Shown in pieces: positions 16,234 through 24,126 of a stretch of 64,000 bases of DNA (its first letter is position 1; each line of letters opens with the position of its first letter). The translations under genes were made by a program, and so were the position numbers. The notes below the pieces were generated by a model. That model made no database searches, was not told where the DNA came from, and worked only from the letters and a program-made list of their open reading frames with translations. The stretch comes from Desulfosporosinus sp. BRH_c37 (lineage in GTDB: Bacteria; Bacillota; Desulfitobacteriia; Desulfitobacteriales; Desulfitobacteriaceae): assembly GCA_001516045.1 (NCBI GenBank), contig LOEW01000239.1, positions 1 to 64,000 on the forward strand. The letters are read 5' to 3'.

Positions 16234-18087
16234 ATGTCTAAAATGACCAAAGGCCAAAGGATAATAATTTCGGGTCTACTGGTGGCAATATCCTTTATAT
16301 TAGACAAAACAATAGGCTATGAGATGGTAACCATTATCGTTATGATTGCTTCCACTATTGTGGCCGGTACCCCTATTTTTATGAAAGCGATTGGGGCGTT
16401 AAAGTACCGCATTGTCGGGATTGACGCCCTAGTAACTATAGCAGTGATTGGTGCGCTGTTTATTGGGGAATATTGGGAAGGAACGGCAGTGACCTTCCTA
16501 TTTATGTTTGGCGATTACTTAGAGTCTAGAACAATAGAAAAAACAAGGTCCTCCATAAAAGCCCTGTTTGATTTAGCGCCGGATACAACAAGAGTCCGAA
16601 GGAACGGAACAGAAGTGGAAATAAGTCCCGCAGAGGTGCTCAAAGGGGATCAAGTGGTCGTCAAACCCGGAGAGAAGATTTCTGTAGATGGTACGATTAT
16701 TGAGGGGTCCGCATATATCAATCAAGCAGCGATTACCGGGGAATCCATTCCTGTCAGTCGAGGGGTTGAAGAAACTGTCTTTTCAGGAACCATCATTGAA
16801 TCAGGGTATTTAGTGATTCGAGCCGACAAAGTAGGAGACGATACGACCTTTGCCAGAATCCTGCAAATGGTAGAAGAGGCACAGGATAAAAAGGCCAAGA
16901 CACAAAAATTCCTGGAGAAGTTTTCAAGATATTATACTCCGGCAATTATTGTGCTGGCAGTTCTATTCTATCTTTTTACGAAAGATGTTGTCTTGGCTTT
17001 AACCTTATTGGTCATCGCTTGCCCGGGAGCCCTAGTCATCTCTGCACCGGTATCCATAGTAGCAGGTATAGGAAATGGAGCAAAGCACGGGGTGCTGGTC
17101 AAGGGCGGAGAAATCATGGAGAAGCTAGGTACTATTAAGGTCATCGCCTTTGATAAAACAGGGACCTTAACCATAGGGAAGCCTGCGGTAAAGCATATTA
17201 AAACGTATGATATTGCCGAAAATGAATTGTTAAGGCTTGCGGCCATTGGAGAATTATATTCCGAGCACCCATTAGCAAAAGCAATTATCAACGAAGCAAC
17301 CCAAAAGCTTGGAGCTCTTAAGGAAGTGCCGGAAGAGGCTGAGCTCATAACGGGACAAGGCCTTTCGTTTAAATTCGGTGGGAAAACCTATTGGATTGGC
17401 AACAGAAAGCTATTCGAAGCAAATGGAATTAATATCGAAAATCAGGAAGAGTATTTAAGATCGGAAGAGAACAAAGGGCAAACAGCTGTCATTGTAGGAG
17501 ATAGGGAAAGAGTTCTTGGCATTATATCCATCGCGGATAGTGTGAGAGAGGATGCCAAGAAGCTGATTTCCGACCTGAAATCCCTGGGAATACAAAAGGT
17601 TGTTATGCTGACAGGGGATAATCAAAGGGCTGCTAAGGCAATATCCGATGAATTAGGTCTGGATGATTATTATGCGGAACTTCTTCCGGAGGATAAGGTG
17701 CGAGTGTTGGGTGAGCTTCAAGAAAAGCATGGCAAAACGGCTATGGTTGGAGATGGAGTCAATGATGCCCCTGCATTGGCCTCGGCGGATTTAGGGATTG
17801 CGATCGGTGGAGCGGGAACAGATGTAGCAATGGAAACAGCAGACGTAGTTCTCATGTCGGCAGAAGTAAAAAAACTAACTTATGCGATAGGCTTAAGCCG
17901 AGCCACTGTCAGGAACATGAAGCAAAATATTTACTTCGCACTATTTGTAGCCGCCTTACTGCTGGCAGGAGTCTTGGTTAAGACAGTAAATCTGTCCTTT
18001 GGTATGCTAATTCATGAGTTATCGGTGCTGTTGGTAATTATAAATGCAGTTAGGCTGATAGGATATGAAGAAAAGGGAAGCTTTTGA
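16234..18087 (+). CDS. P1B-type metal ATPase with CPG motif
   Basis: A 617-residue heavy-metal P-type ATPase without a metal-binding N-terminal domain. Standard signatures are visible: TGES (actuator), DKTGTLT with the phosphorylated aspartate, the HP of SEHPLAKA, and GDGVNDAPAL. The membrane motif reads C263-P264-G265 (IACPGALVIS) rather than CPC. The final helices carry an HELS motif in place of the DxG of Zn/Cd pumps or HEG of P1B-4 pumps. Six to eight membrane segments are visible. It is coupled to the CopZ-like gene and followed by a Crp/Fnr regulator. Direction is presumably efflux; the ion cannot be assigned. Confidence 0.88.
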   Translation: MSKMTKGQRIIISGLLVAISFILDKTIGYEMVTIIVMIASTIVAGTPIFMKAIGALKYRIVGIDALVTIAVIGALFIGEYWEGTAVTFLFMFGDYLESRTIEKTRSSIKALFDLAPDTTRVRRNGTEVEISPAEVLKGDQVVVKPGEKISVDGTIIEGSAYINQAAITGESIPVSRGVEETVFSGTIIESGYLVIRADKVGDDTTFARILQMVEEAQDKKAKTQKFLEKFSRYYTPAIIVLAVLFYLFTKDVVLALTLLVIACPGALVISAPVSIVAGIGNGAKHGVLVKGGEIMEKLGTIKVIAFDKTGTLTIGKPAVKHIKTYDIAENELLRLAAIGELYSEHPLAKAIINEATQKLGALKEVPEEAELITGQGLSFKFGGKTYWIGNRKLFEANGINIENQEEYLRSEENKGQTAVIVGDRERVLGIISIADSVREDAKKLISDLKSLGIQKVVMLTGDNQRAAKAISDELGLDDYYAELLPEDKVRVLGELQEKHGKTAMVGDGVNDAPALASADLGIAIGGAGTDVAMETADVVLMSAEVKKLTYAIGLSRATVRNMKQNIYFALFVAALLLAGVLVKTVNLSFGMLIHELSVLLVIINAVRLIGYEEKGSF

Positions 18088-18192
18088 AAAGAGGATTTTA
18101 CACTAGTTGTAAAGAAGGTTAAGCCAGGTAGATGAGTTCAGGTGAGAAGTTTCTCATCTGAACTTAGTTTATCTTGCAAGGAGGAGATATTT

Positions 18193-18873
18193 GTGAGTTG
18201 TAATTGCCGTAAAAGAGGTGTAAACAATTGTATAGAGATTGTGCCAATCTTTAGCCACTTAACTCAAGCAGAGATGTTGGAGATTGCAGCGATCACCACT
18301 GATAAAAGCTTTGAAAAAGGTGAAATGATCTATTTAGCGGGTAACAAAGGAGAAAAGCTATATGTGATACATACAGGAAGAGTCAAAATTTCTCGACTGA
18401 GCGCTAATGGGAAGGAACAAGTAATACGGATCCTTGGTCCGGGGGAATTCATGGGCGAGTTAGCCTTATTCAGTCCCTTGTCCATGACGGATAATGGAGA
18501 GGCCATAGAGTCATCCACCATGTGTATGATAGAAGGTGTCAAACTCAAAGAGCTGATGAAAAAATACCCCTCTATAGCATTCAAGGTCATGGAGGAGTTA
18601 AGTAAGAGATTGGATAGAGTAGAGAATCTCATCGAGGATATCAATTTATATTCAGTAGAACAGAGATTGGCGCAAGCTTTATTAAAGATGTCCAATGGTA
18701 AGTGCGAGGTAGTGCTGAGTATGACGAAGGGAGATTTAGCCTCTCAACTAGGTATGAGCCAGGAAACTTTAAGCAGAAAGCTATCCTTGTTCCAAGAACG
18801 GGGACTAATCGAGTTAATAGGTCATAGAAGGATAATTATCCTCGATAGAGATAGCTTATATGAGGTGGTATAA
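18193..18873 (+). CDS. Crp/Fnr-family regulator with N-terminal cysteines
   Basis: A 226-residue regulator with a cyclic-nucleotide-type beta barrel (about residues 20-130; GRVKISRLSANGKEQVIRILGPGEFMGELALFS) and a C-terminal helix-turn-helix (TKGDLASQLGMSQETLSRKLSLFQERGLI). The N-terminus has cysteines at residues 3, 5 and 13, and another cysteine lies near 130 (STMCMIEG), a pattern that could hold an oxygen- or NO-sensitive Fe-S cluster as in FNR. The GTG start follows AAGGAGGAG. It lies between the P-ATPase and the lipoyl/DGC locus and could control either. Confidence 0.85.
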   Translation: MSCNCRKRGVNNCIEIVPIFSHLTQAEMLEIAAITTDKSFEKGEMIYLAGNKGEKLYVIHTGRVKISRLSANGKEQVIRILGPGEFMGELALFSPLSMTDNGEAIESSTMCMIEGVKLKELMKKYPSIAFKVMEELSKRLDRVENLIEDINLYSVEQRLAQALLKMSNGKCEVVLSMTKGDLASQLGMSQETLSRKLSLFQERGLIELIGHRRIIILDRDSLYEVV

Positions 18874-19345
18874 AGTTGTTAAAGCGATGGTGAACGAATT
18901 GGCCTTGCATACGTTTGACTCTCATTTGAATTCCCTGGTTCCGGTCATGGTTGATCCGATCTTGTGTTCGGAATTCGTTTAGAGGTACCAAGGGTCATTG
19001 ATATACCGGGGATTATGTTAATTGCCTATATCACGGCCAAAATACTCAACGAAAATGAAAAACAATACATCTATGATCAGGCGGGTAACGTCGCTTAAGA
19101 CAGCTAAGGGGAAAATGTTCTTCGCAGTAATGGGGGAATTATTATGTTATATGGAGATGAGCAACAGGGGTATTTGTACAGAAAGGAACAGATGCCCTGT
19201 TGTTTTTCTATTTAAGAACATCTTGGTCTTCAAGATAGAGAAGAAAAGGTATTAGTAAAATTGAATAAAATAATAGTGACATGATGATAGAAAAGTAGTA
19301 TTATATATCTATATTAGTATATGATAAATATATAATAATAGGGAG
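18874..19345. other. Non-coding or degenerate gap with hairpin and AT-rich promoter region
   Basis: A short open frame at 19022-19255 has no good ribosome site and crosses a hairpin whose arms are caacaggg (about 19161) and ccctgttg (about 19195), so it is not called. Different frames read like a broken peptide (for example LIAYITAKILNENEKQYIYD near 19018), so a dead gene is possible. Positions 19260-19340 are very AT-rich and probably hold the promoter for the lipoamide dehydrogenase gene. Confidence 0.5.
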
Positions 19346-19351
19346 GTGCGA

Positions 19352-20752
19352 GTGATCGATAAAAAGGATCAATCAATACATATCTGCATTCTTGGCGGCG
19401 GCCCTGCAGGATATGTAGCGGCAATACGGGCAGCTCAGTTGGGCGCCAAAGTGACCCTTGTTGAGGATAGAGAGGTTGGAGGAACTTGCCTTAATCGGGG
19501 ATGTATTCCGACTAAAGCACTATTGAAAACAGCGGAAGTCTTATCAATGATCAGTAAGTCTAAGGAATTGGGCATCGCCTCAGCAGTTTCGTCGGTCGAT
19601 GCAAGTGTTGGCAAGGCCAGGAAGGATCGAGTGGTAAAAAGTCTGAGGATGGGTGTAGAGCACTTGCTTGCCAAGAATGGGGTTGAAGTATTACGGGGCA
19701 AGGGTTGGATTGAATCCCCACAAAGGGTAACTGTAAAAACCTCGGACGGAGAAGTTGCAGTCAATTGTAACAGGTTGATTATTACTACAGGTTCAGAACC
19801 CTTAATCCCAGATATACCTGGCGTTATGTTAGATGGAGTTATGTCCAGCGATGAGGCTCTTGAACTAACGAAAGTCCCAGAAAGTATAACCATCATAGGG
19901 GCTGGGGCTATCGGGATGGAATTTGCGACTCTGTTTAATTCGTTGGGTTCCAAGGTTAATGTGGTCGAATTTCAAGAGACGATTCTACCGAGTGAAGACA
20001 AGGAAATTACAGCAGAACTCTTGAAGATCATGAAGAGGCAAGGAATTAAATTTTTGCTGGCAGCGAAGGTTAAGGAGATTTGCAAATCTGAGAATGGACT
20101 GGAGATCCTGGTCAAGGTAGGAGAAAAGGAAGTATCCCTACTCACAGAAAGGGTTCTTGTTGCCGTCGGAAGAAAGTTGGGGGGGTTATCACCGGACATC
20201 AGCGCTCTGGGTATCGAGGTGAAGAAAGGTGCTATCGTGGTTAATGAGAGTATGGAAACCAAGGTGACCGGGGTTTATGCGGCTGGTGATGTGATCGGCG
20301 GCAGTCTTCTGGCGCATTTGGCTTTTGCCGAGGGTCGAATAGCTGCTGAAAATGCCATGGGCATGCCAAGCAGACTGAATTACAGGGCTGTGCCTGCTTG
20401 TGTGTATACCAATCCGGAAGTGGCGTCGGTTGGTTTAAGTGAAGATCAAGCGATAGCCAAGGGCCTTACAGTTAAAGTTGGGCGCTTTGATTTTCGGAAT
20501 AATGGCAGGGCCTTATGTCATGGGGAGAGGGAGGGATTTGTTAAGGTCATAACCGAGGAGGGCACCGGGGTTATTCTTGGTGCGCGGATTCTGGGACCTC
20601 ATGCGTCGGAATTAATTTCCGAAATAACTCTAGCCGTTAGCCTTGGGGTTAAAGCAGAAGTCCTGGCAGACATGATCCATCCCCATCCAGCATTGGCTGA
20701 AGCAGTGATGGAGGCGTGTGGTGATGCCATAGGCAGGGCAATTCATAAATGA
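19352..20752 (+). CDS. lpdA: Dihydrolipoyl dehydrogenase
   Basis: A 466-residue flavoprotein disulfide reductase. The FAD-binding GGGPAGYVAAIRAAQLG, the redox disulfide GGTCLNRGCIPTKALL, the NAD-binding GAGAIGMEFATLFNSLGSKV, the second FAD motif GVYAAGDVIGG and the C-terminal HPHPALAEAVMEA with the catalytic His-Glu pair are all present, so it should be active. GTG at 19352 is five bases after GGGAGG. No 2-oxoacid dehydrogenase or glycine cleavage genes are near; the only lipoyl-type domain in the window is in the DGC-GcvH fusion at 21551. It therefore probably reoxidises or reduces that lipoyl group. The dithiol target would also be sensitive to arsenite. Confidence 0.93.
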   Translation: MIDKKDQSIHICILGGGPAGYVAAIRAAQLGAKVTLVEDREVGGTCLNRGCIPTKALLKTAEVLSMISKSKELGIASAVSSVDASVGKARKDRVVKSLRMGVEHLLAKNGVEVLRGKGWIESPQRVTVKTSDGEVAVNCNRLIITTGSEPLIPDIPGVMLDGVMSSDEALELTKVPESITIIGAGAIGMEFATLFNSLGSKVNVVEFQETILPSEDKEITAELLKIMKRQGIKFLLAAKVKEICKSENGLEILVKVGEKEVSLLTERVLVAVGRKLGGLSPDISALGIEVKKGAIVVNESMETKVTGVYAAGDVIGGSLLAHLAFAEGRIAAENAMGMPSRLNYRAVPACVYTNPEVASVGLSEDQAIAKGLTVKVGRFDFRNNGRALCHGEREGFVKVITEEGTGVILGARILGPHASELISEITLAVSLGVKAEVLADMIHPHPALAEAVMEACGDAIGRAIHK

Positions 20753-20887
20753 TACTAGAGGCACGGAGCTCGAGGCACAAGGTTCGAGTACAAGTGCGCT
20801 TCAGGGTCTTGAGATCTTCGTAAGGCGTGAACTTTATATACTATGTTATGCGCAAAAGAACTATTGATTGAATTGGAGGAGTTAAAC

Positions 20888-21262
20888 ATGTCTGAAAAAC
20901 AATTACCAGGTTTCATTATGTGTGTCTGCACAGGAAAATGCCCAGGTTTTCAAGCTATGGATATCTGGGATTTCATTAACCAGGTTAGGGTCGAGCTGCC
21001 GGTGGAATACGGATTTATTCATCCCCAGTTATGTGAGGAAGATGGAGATCGGTTCCTGGCAGATTATCTGAAGGCTCATAGAAAAGTTATCATAGGCGCT
21101 TGTGCTCCGAATATGCAGAGAAAAATGTTCAAACAAGCCTTTAAGGATGCGGGACTGGACATTGAAAAGGATGCCTATATGCTCGATATTCGGGATATGA
21201 CCAATGAAGCGGCGTTCAAAGTGGTAGAAGACTTAGTAGAAAAAATCGAAGCGGAGGGATAA
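20888..21262 (+). CDS. HdrA N-terminal-domain-only protein
   Basis: A 124-residue protein that aligns with the first domain of heterodisulfide reductase HdrA: a start strand with MCVCTGKCPGF (in HdrA VCHCG), a tyrosine-cysteine segment FIHPQLCEEDG, and the HdrA-like VIIGACAPNMQRKMFKQAFKDAGL. The flavin and ferredoxin domains of HdrA are missing. Five cysteines remain and could bind an Fe-S cluster. The ATG at 20888 follows TTGGAGGAG. It is two bases from a ferredoxin gene, so it may act with it as a split electron-transfer unit. Confidence 0.75.
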   Translation: MSEKQLPGFIMCVCTGKCPGFQAMDIWDFINQVRVELPVEYGFIHPQLCEEDGDRFLADYLKAHRKVIIGACAPNMQRKMFKQAFKDAGLDIEKDAYMLDIRDMTNEAAFKVVEDLVEKIEAEG

Positions 21263-21264
21263 AC

Positions 21265-21558
21265 ATGTCTGAAGAAACCTTCATGGGGGTTCCGAGAAAT
21301 ACCATCGACTGGAGTCCGATTATTGACTTTGACAAATGTAACTACTGTATGGAGTGCGTAAAATTTTGTCCTCACCAAGTGTATGAAGTCCGGGAAACCG
21401 AGGAGCAAAAGCTGATTGTAAAAAATCCGGACAACTGCGTTGTCTTCTGCCGAGCATGTGGTAAAACCTGCGGTGTGGATGCCCTGACCTTCCCAGATAA
21501 AGGAGCGACCACCAAGAAGATCAAGGAAACTCGAAAGGGGATGGCAGGCAATGAGTAA
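21265..21558 (+). CDS. Two-cluster ferredoxin-like protein
   Basis: A 97-residue protein with CNYCMECVKFCP, a normal [4Fe-4S] motif, and a second, modified set CVVFCRACGKTCGVDA. It overlaps the DGC-GcvH gene by eight bases, so expression is coupled. Likely partner of the HdrA-like protein. A second ferredoxin of different sequence ends the cluster at 23425. Confidence 0.82.
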   Translation: MSEETFMGVPRNTIDWSPIIDFDKCNYCMECVKFCPHQVYEVRETEEQKLIVKNPDNCVVFCRACGKTCGVDALTFPDKGATTKKIKETRKGMAGNE

Positions 21559-22423
21559 AAGCTTTGCTGTCTTACCTTGTAATGGGCTAGATAAAGGCGC
21601 TGGCTGTATCGCCCGGGAAATAGCGTTAAACCTTATCGAGAAATCCGATAGTGAGATGATTTGTCCTGTTCTATATCGGATTGCGGATGCCAGATACAAT
21701 AAAATCGCTCAAGAAAAACCACTGCTCGTGATTGACGGCTGTCAGACGCGATGTGCCAGCAAGCTTGCTTCGGAAAAAGGTTTAAAAGTTACGGCTAAAG
21801 TAACGGTAACAGAAGAAGCAAAAACCAGGGGGTTTGAGCTGGGAGACTCCTTAAGGCTCGGAGAAAATGACCTGAAACTGGCCGGGCTGGTTGCCGATGA
21901 ATTACTGCTGGAGACGGAGACGCAAAAGTCGCCAGGAAGTGAAACTACAGCAGAAAGCGCATCACTCTACCCTGAGACCTATGATTATGAAGTTTATAAA
22001 AAAGACAAATTTATATTCAGAGTGCCCAAAGAAGGCCTGTTATTCAATGAAAATGACAGTTGGGTCTATATATCGGGCAATAAGGCTCGGGTAGGGGTTA
22101 CGGATTATGTCCAGCAAAGCTTGTCGGATATCATGTTCTTTACCCCACCGGTGGTGGGGAGTGACGTGGAACAGTTCGGGGAGTTAGGCGCGATTGAGTC
22201 AGGGAAGGCTGTTTTCGAAGTCGTCTCCCCGGTATCAGGTAAGATCATCGCTGTTAATGAAGAACTTTCGGTAGCCCCAGAACTCATTAATCAGAATCCC
22301 TATGAAAAAGGTTGGATTGCCGAAGTGGAACTCTCCGATTTGGAAAATGATAAAGAATTGCTGCTTGAGTTTGAGGGATATTTCACGATTCTAAAAAGAA
22401 AGGTCGATGATTTTCATGTCTGA
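21551..22423 (+). CDS. DGC-domain and GcvH/lipoyl-carrier fusion
   Basis: A 290-residue two-domain protein. Residues 1-118 are a DGC (putative zinc-binding) domain: LPC at C10, C19, the name-giving IDGCQTRCA at 61-69. After a flexible linker (about 120-140), residues 141-290 read like glycine cleavage H protein: RVGVTDYVQQSLSDIMFFTPP, then ESGKAVFEVVSPVSGKI with the lysine K219 at the lipoylation position, and the typical YEKGWIAEVEL near the end. No P, T or L2 glycine cleavage genes are near, but lpdA is 800 bases upstream. A lipoyl arm fixed to a cysteine domain suggests thiol or sulfur transfer. The fusion itself is directly visible; the function is inferred. Confidence 0.85.
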   Translation: MSKSFAVLPCNGLDKGAGCIAREIALNLIEKSDSEMICPVLYRIADARYNKIAQEKPLLVIDGCQTRCASKLASEKGLKVTAKVTVTEEAKTRGFELGDSLRLGENDLKLAGLVADELLLETETQKSPGSETTAESASLYPETYDYEVYKKDKFIFRVPKEGLLFNENDSWVYISGNKARVGVTDYVQQSLSDIMFFTPPVVGSDVEQFGELGAIESGKAVFEVVSPVSGKIIAVNEELSVAPELINQNPYEKGWIAEVELSDLENDKELLLEFEGYFTILKRKVDDFHV

Positions 22424-22817
22424 GACGATTAAAGTAATCCCCTGCAGTGGGATGGGTAAGGTCTATGGCCTTGTGGCGAGGGAAAGCGCGTTGAAGGTTG
22501 TTCAGGAGTTGTGTCCGAAGGAATCGAGCACGGTATGCCTCGCCTATATCGTAACGGGGGATCCAGAAGCTAAGGAATTGATCGAGGGAGAAAAGTGTAT
22601 TACCCTCGATGGTTGCCCTGCCATGTGTGCGGCTAAAAATGCAGAGTTGGCAGGTGGCATCGTCGCGGAAAAGATAAGGGTTGTCGATTCGTTTCGGAAA
22701 CACAAAGGAGTCAAGCCAGGAACCGCGACGGAACTCACAGAGGAAGGCTGGTTAATTGCGGATGAAATCGCCGGTGAGATAGCCGAAAAGGTTAAATTAT
22801 TGAGTAGGGAGGGTTAA
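22416..22817 (+). CDS. DGC-domain putative zinc-binding protein
   Basis: A 133-residue single DGC domain with C10 in VIPCSGMGK and LDGCPAMCAAKNAELAG. It overlaps the fusion gene by eight bases. ATG at 22416 gives the same MSxxxxVxPC start as its neighbour; an ATG at 22407 is also possible and closer to AGAAAGG. It closely resembles the DGC half of the fusion and probably arose from it or acts beside it. Family function is unknown; metal or persulfide binding is likely from the cysteines. Confidence 0.82.
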   Translation: MSETIKVIPCSGMGKVYGLVARESALKVVQELCPKESSTVCLAYIVTGDPEAKELIEGEKCITLDGCPAMCAAKNAELAGGIVAEKIRVVDSFRKHKGVKPGTATELTEEGWLIADEIAGEIAEKVKLLSREG

Positions 22818-22819
22818 AG

Positions 22820-23314
22820 ATGTCCATAAATATGGTGAAAATAGGTGTTGTATCCTGTAGCGGTGAGGACTGTTTGGGAGGAACGATCTCAAGATTGGCA
22901 ACCCGGAAAATGCTGGACGAAGTTCGTCCCAACGCGACCGTGACAATATGTCTGCCCCTTTTTCTAGCAGGCGGCGTGGAAGAACGAGGATTTGCTGAAC
23001 AGTTCCCAACGATCTCTGTGGACGGATGCTCCAAGGCTTGCGCCAAAAGGGCTACGGAGAAATATAGTGGTAAGGTGAGTGCTGCAATTGACGTTTCGGA
23101 TTTGATCGGCAAAGAAGTTGCCGAAGCAGGGGCCTTGTCCACCAGAAACCTAACGGATGAACACAAAGCCATGGTCGAAAAGTTGGCCAGTGAGATAACA
23201 ACTAAGTTTGACGAAGTATTGAGGGTCGCGCAAAGAGATCAAGTGGCAAAAGGTCTGGCCATGGTGGGAGGGAGATCCTCTGGGGGCTGCGGCTGCGGGT
23301 GCGGGCCGAAGTAA
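22820..23314 (+). CDS. DGC-domain protein with Cys-Gly tail
   Basis: A 164-residue DGC protein: VVSCSGEDCLGG near the start, then VDGCSKACAKR, and a C-terminal GGCGCGCGPK. The gene begins two bases after the stop of the previous DGC gene. The Cys-Gly tail resembles the tails of the ferredoxin at 23425, ArsD at 59480 and the DUF2703-like protein at 12831. An unrelated open segment with the NKIDHTEEE tail follows at 23323. Confidence 0.82.
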   Translation: MSINMVKIGVVSCSGEDCLGGTISRLATRKMLDEVRPNATVTICLPLFLAGGVEERGFAEQFPTISVDGCSKACAKRATEKYSGKVSAAIDVSDLIGKEVAEAGALSTRNLTDEHKAMVEKLASEITTKFDEVLRVAQRDQVAKGLAMVGGRSSGGCGCGCGPK

Positions 23315-23424
23315 CGAATAAAATCGACCACACGGAAGAGGAATTTGAACAGCTTCTAACTGCAGTCAAGGGTATGTTAGAGTAGCTTTTTTAAAAAAAC
23401 TAATTTTCAAAAGGAGAACCTAGA

Positions 23425-23667
23425 ATGACGACAAAGTGGTATCCAATTATTAATTACGATAATTGCATTGAATGTGGGTCCTGTATTAATAAATGCTCAC
23501 ACGGTGTTTACGAAAAGGACAGCGCAAAGCCTGTCGTGATCTATCCTGAGGGATGTATTGATCACTGCACTGGTTGTCAGGCTTTATGTCCGGCAGAAGC
23601 AATTAGCTATTTCGGAGATGACGGAAATAAGACCGGAAACACGACCTGCAGCTGTGGTTGTGGATAA
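23425..23667 (+). CDS. Ferredoxin with CSCGCG tail
   Basis: An 80-residue ferredoxin with CIECGSCINKC and CIDHCTGCQALCP, enough for two [4Fe-4S] clusters, and a C-terminal CSCGCG tail. Good GGAG ribosome site. Followed after 29 bases by the HesB-like gene, so a role in cluster assembly or electron delivery within the same operon is plausible. Confidence 0.85.
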   Translation: MTTKWYPIINYDNCIECGSCINKCSHGVYEKDSAKPVVIYPEGCIDHCTGCQALCPAEAISYFGDDGNKTGNTTCSCGCG

Positions 23668-23696
23668 TATTAATAGACAAAAAGGAGAGCTTCGGC

Positions 23697-23987
23697 ATGG
23701 TTAGTATTACAGAAACCGCAGCGGCTAAGGTAAAGGAAGTATTGGAACAACTAAACTTAGAATCCGGGTATTTACGTCTTTATGTTATAGGCTTTGGCTG
23801 AGGGGGTCCGAATTTCGGTTTGACTCTGGATGAGTCGATGAAAGAAAACGATATGTTAGACGAGGAACATGGTGTAAAGATACTGTCCGATGACAAGCTG
23901 GTATCCTATCTAGAGGGGGCCGTAGTTGATTATGCCGAGGGTAGTTTTGAGATTAATACACCCGCAACCGGAGGAGGCTGCGGGTGA
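23697..23987 (+). CDS. HesB/IscA-like protein with in-frame UGA, probable selenoprotein
   Basis: Reading through one TGA gives a 96-residue HesB/IscA-family protein: MVSITETAAAKVKEVLEQ, then VIGFG-U35-GGPNFGLTLDES, and a C-terminal GGGCG. The TGA at 23799-23801 stands exactly where the family has its first cluster-binding cysteine (GxGCxG). HesB-like selenoproteins with Sec here are a known family. Both sides of the TGA stay in frame and conserved, arguing against a dead gene. A hairpin gactc-tggat-gagtc lies at 23822-23836, its loop about 26-30 bases past the TGA, and a second possible stem spans 23804-23826; either may be the SECIS. AAAGGAGAG precedes the ATG. Confidence 0.82.
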
Positions 23988-24089
23988 AAATAAGAGGAAT
24001 CTGACAGAGAATTATTGGCAATAAACGGCGAGAGTCACAGCGCTGTCAACACTTTGTCAAAGACAACTTAAAAAAGGTATGCAATAAAA

Positions 24090-24126
24090 GAAGATGATTC
24101 CTGAATTGAACGGGAGTCATCTTCTT
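24090..24126. terminator. Terminator after the lipoyl/DGC/selenoprotein operon
   Basis: Arms aagaagatgattcc and gggagtcatcttctt pair with small mismatches around a loop, followed by a T-rich stretch. It closes the operon. Confidence 0.65.

Noticed and set aside
19022-19255. 77-residue ORF as a gene
   Set aside because: No ribosome site and it crosses a hairpin; its residues are not protein-like throughout.
21551-22423. Glycine cleavage H protein
   Set aside because: The domain is H-like, but it is fused to DGC and no gcvP or gcvT genes are near, so a glycine cleavage role is unlikely.
23697-23987. HesB-like gene as a plain pseudogene
   Set aside because: Only one stop is present, it is TGA, it stands at the known Sec/Cys position, and the rest of the frame is well kept.
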